Source: JBEKYD01 sp049509915 (GTDB taxonomy: Bacteria; Acidobacteriota; Terriglobia; Bryobacterales; Bryobacteraceae). From it: a DNA stretch of 16,190 nucleotides. Below, one piece after another: positions 15,501-16,190 of this stretch (position 1 is its first letter; each line of letters starts with the position of its first letter). Both the position numbers and the translations under genes were made by a program. The DNA lies in NCBI GenBank assembly GCA_049509915.1, contig JBEKZL010000358.1, positions 1 through 16,190 of the forward strand, given 5' to 3'. A model generated the notes under the pieces. The model did not search any database. It had not been told where the DNA came from and saw only the letters and a program-made list of their open reading frames with translations.

Positions 15501-15880
15501 GGAAAACCGTCCCGATGGGCGGAGTCTTCGCGAATTTGCCGGACTCGTTTCGGTGTGCGCGGAATCCATTCGAGGGCCTTAATTGCCTTGTCCCCCGCCA
15601 GAAGATCTCTTGCAAAGCGGGCAAACTCCACCCGGTCGATGCGGGCCGCCTGATCGTACAGGGCCCCCAGAGACACCAGGCTGTGAAGCGTCAATTTGAC
15701 GTTCGTCTCCAGAGCGTCGAACCGTTCCTGTGCAACGATGTCGAAGGCGGCCTTTACGTTCTGGTTTTCCAGGCTCCACAACGTGAATGTGGCGGCAACT
15801 GTCAGGGATATGACAGCGGCCATCGCCAGCGCTGCCAGCAAGGAAAGGAAATGGCGCGAACGTTTCGGGGCAAAGCTCAT
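12572..15880 (-). CDS. CHASE-PAS-PAS hybrid histidine kinase, 1102 aa
   Basis: A membrane-bound sensor. Residues 11-35 form TM1, and residues about 75-265 form an extracytoplasmic CHASE domain (containing EWIPR and FPVFFVEP). TM2 spans about 321-340 and is followed by a coiled coil. PAS1 (about 372-495) and PAS2 (about 500-615, with YLYVNEAASRSLG) come next. The DHp domain has MSHEIRTPMN (H640). The HATPase domain has an intact N-box (NLLGNAIKFT), DTGIGIA and GTGLGLAIS. The receiver has D932 in LILMDIRMPGMNG. The C-terminal tail (about 1030-1095) is a helical module with no Hpt His motif, known after receivers in some CHASE kinases. An extracellular small molecule is a plausible signal, but it is unknown. 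No ribosome-binding site precedes ATG 15880. The partner downstream is the degenerate receiver-kinase. Confidence 0.93.
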   Translation of the reverse strand: MSFAPKRSRHFLSLLAALAMAAVISLTVAATFTLWSLENQNVKAAFDIVAQERFDALETNVKLTLHSLVSLGALYDQAARIDRVEFARFARDLLAGDKAIKALEWIPRTPKRVRQIREDSAHRDGFPLFQFSERLPQGQLVRAGDRAEYFPVFFVEPLEGNQKALGLDLASNPVRDEALRRSAATGNLVATGRVTLVQETADQYGFLVFRPVYQGGTTPPSASERRELLTGYALAVFRIGDMIERVGAAAGRLSGLQVTVFDLDAKPGERILYPNTARFDEIKDVPGRIKAVREIQVAGRKWAIVATSAPQAFRPVRSSSESALAAGLLMTFLLAGYLRLNHRRQLEIEQGRERLEELVKSRTDELESGELRLRLLLESMAEAIYGIDMKGRCTFCNPACIRLLGYERAEDLLGRNMHDQIHHSRKDGTTYPVRECRIFRAFQIGHGTHVTDEVLWRADGTSFPAEYWSHPQRRGGQTVGAVVTFFDITESRRAAEELRLAQTSVEQASDAVSWLDPAGRYLYVNEAASRSLGRSREEFASLSIGDIAPDLHGDAWAAAWERVRAHGSMTLETIHITKQGHIFPVEVSITHVEFDGKEYAFKFARDISLRKQIEKDLREAKEAAEAADRAKSTFLANMSHEIRTPMNAILGYAQLLLRDPSLAAAAKKNLNIINRSGEHLLGIINDILVMSKIEAGRVEANPAPFDLSTLVTDLAAMFRLRAEAKGLQLEAQIKGEPGRPIVADQGKLREVLINLLGNAIKFTEAGWIKLQVNVEPRSGDQLALSVEVEDTGIGIAATEHSSLFRPFVQTLSGRASQNGTGLGLAISREFVRLMGGEIGFSSEAGRGSLFHFEIPAQAASLNELPAHLASGRVTGLMPGQSAQVLIVDDEPRGRGWLTDLLQSIGFDTREADGGEVAVGIWREWKPDLILMDIRMPGMNGLEAARIIKTEAHEKPPVIVALTANALDEQRDAVMRDGLMDDFLSKPCRESELLEKIRAHLNLDYRYAEAETVPAVDGLAAAGPAAGVGLLAELPADWIEQLRDAVRNGQKDRLDQLIHRVGELDIGAACSLQEAADRYDYDVLARWFEEAAESKTERNAERI

Positions 15881-15973
15881 GACGAAACAACGGGATGCTG
15901 CCGCTTGGTTGGATTCCGGTGTCCCCGTTCAGCTCTATCGCTCGTCTCCCAATTACCGTATCGGCCGATCAGT

Positions 15974-16044
15974 GCCGGTATTTGAGGCCCGAACGGAAAG
16001 ACCGTTCCTAGGAAAAATACCGGCCTCGAGGCCCCGCAGGGGCC
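15974..16044. repeat. Nested hairpins upstream of the hybrid kinase
   Basis: An outer perfect 10-bp inverted repeat (GCCGGTATTT 15974-15983, AAATACCGGC 16015-16024) encloses a second perfect hairpin (GAACGG 15991-15996, CCGTTC 16002-16007, 5-base loop). Next to it are the palindrome GGCCTCGAGGCC (16022-16033) and a GGCCCC/GGGGCC hairpin (16030-16044). The rest of this gene-free stretch (15881-16162) is C-rich near 16075-16140 and shows no other structure that I can support. A repetitive element, attachment-like site or regulatory RNA are all possible. Confidence 0.6.
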
Positions 16045-16162
16045 GTGCAGTTGAATCACAGTCCCAGAAAATAATTCCCGCCCAATCCCTTCAACCACTT
16101 ACAGCCCTCGCCACCCCCTCCATCCCCCACCCCCATCGTACAGTGTAGTCGGAGGTTCACTA

Positions 16163-16190
16163 ATGTCAGACCAACCCAACATACTCACCC
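16163..16190 (+). CDS. Start of a gene running off the window
   Basis: ATG at 16163 follows GGAGG (16151-16155) by seven bases. The first codons read MSDQPNILT and the frame is open to the end of the window. Too little is present to say what it encodes. The direction is divergent from the hybrid kinase, so the 15881-16162 region may carry two promoters. Confidence 0.55.

Noticed and set aside
15877..16098. A 73-codon minus-strand ORF that overlaps the hybrid kinase start by ATGA
   Set aside because: It begins at a GTG without a ribosome-binding site, it runs through the nested hairpins, and its sequence does not look like a folded protein. The ATGA overlap is noted but is not enough.

Overview
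The window is about 16.2 kb of GC-rich DNA that looks like an acidobacterial chromosome, most likely Solibacter/Bryobacter-like. This is inferred from gene style and not from a marker gene: a PEP-CTERM exosortase substrate, many secreted or membrane proteins, an N-terminal dicytochrome fused to a PQQ propeller, a CHASE-PAS hybrid kinase, and short palindromic repeats in the gaps. No RNA gene, CRISPR array, transposase or phage gene was seen.

Layout. Positions 1-361 hold no convincing gene, but there is an ECF-type promoter-like pair, an 11-codon ORF and a hairpin that covers the next start codon. Plus strand 362-1408 is an unrecognised exported protein. Plus 1421-1995 is a PEP-CTERM protein without a start codon or signal peptide. 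Minus 2719-2042 is a secreted protein split by two compensating frameshifts. Minus 3167-2838 is a small two-TM protein. Minus 4204-3314 is a Tat-exported amidohydrolase that appears leaderless. Minus 6167-4278 is a GT-C-like membrane protein. Minus 8868-6463 is a PQQ dehydrogenase with two N-terminal cytochrome c domains. A perfect 10-bp inverted repeat lies in the divergent gap before plus 8974-9447, an orphan SecD P1-head-like protein. That gene is tightly linked to an ABC-2 type ATPase and permease (9451-11157), which a probable out-of-frame deletion has merged into one reading frame. Minus 15880-12572 and 12575-11418 form a two-gene signalling operon: a CHASE-PAS-PAS hybrid histidine kinase coupled by an ATGA overlap to a receiver-kinase protein whose ATP-binding boxes are degenerate. 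A nested set of hairpins lies upstream, and a new plus-strand gene begins at 16163 and runs off the window.

How the genes may work together. The periplasmic theme is strong: the quinoprotein oxidises a substrate and passes electrons to its own c-type hemes, the amidohydrolase (COG3618-like) is Tat-exported, and the CHASE kinase senses an external signal. No direct link between these parts is shown by the sequence. Three loci (PEP-CTERM protein, the 2042-2719 gene, the ABC locus) look broken by indels. This could be gene decay or consensus error in a draft or metagenome assembly. No clear new multi-gene system was found. The most interesting items are the orphan SecD-head/ABC pair, the degenerate kinase coupled to an intact hybrid kinase, and the palindromic elements.
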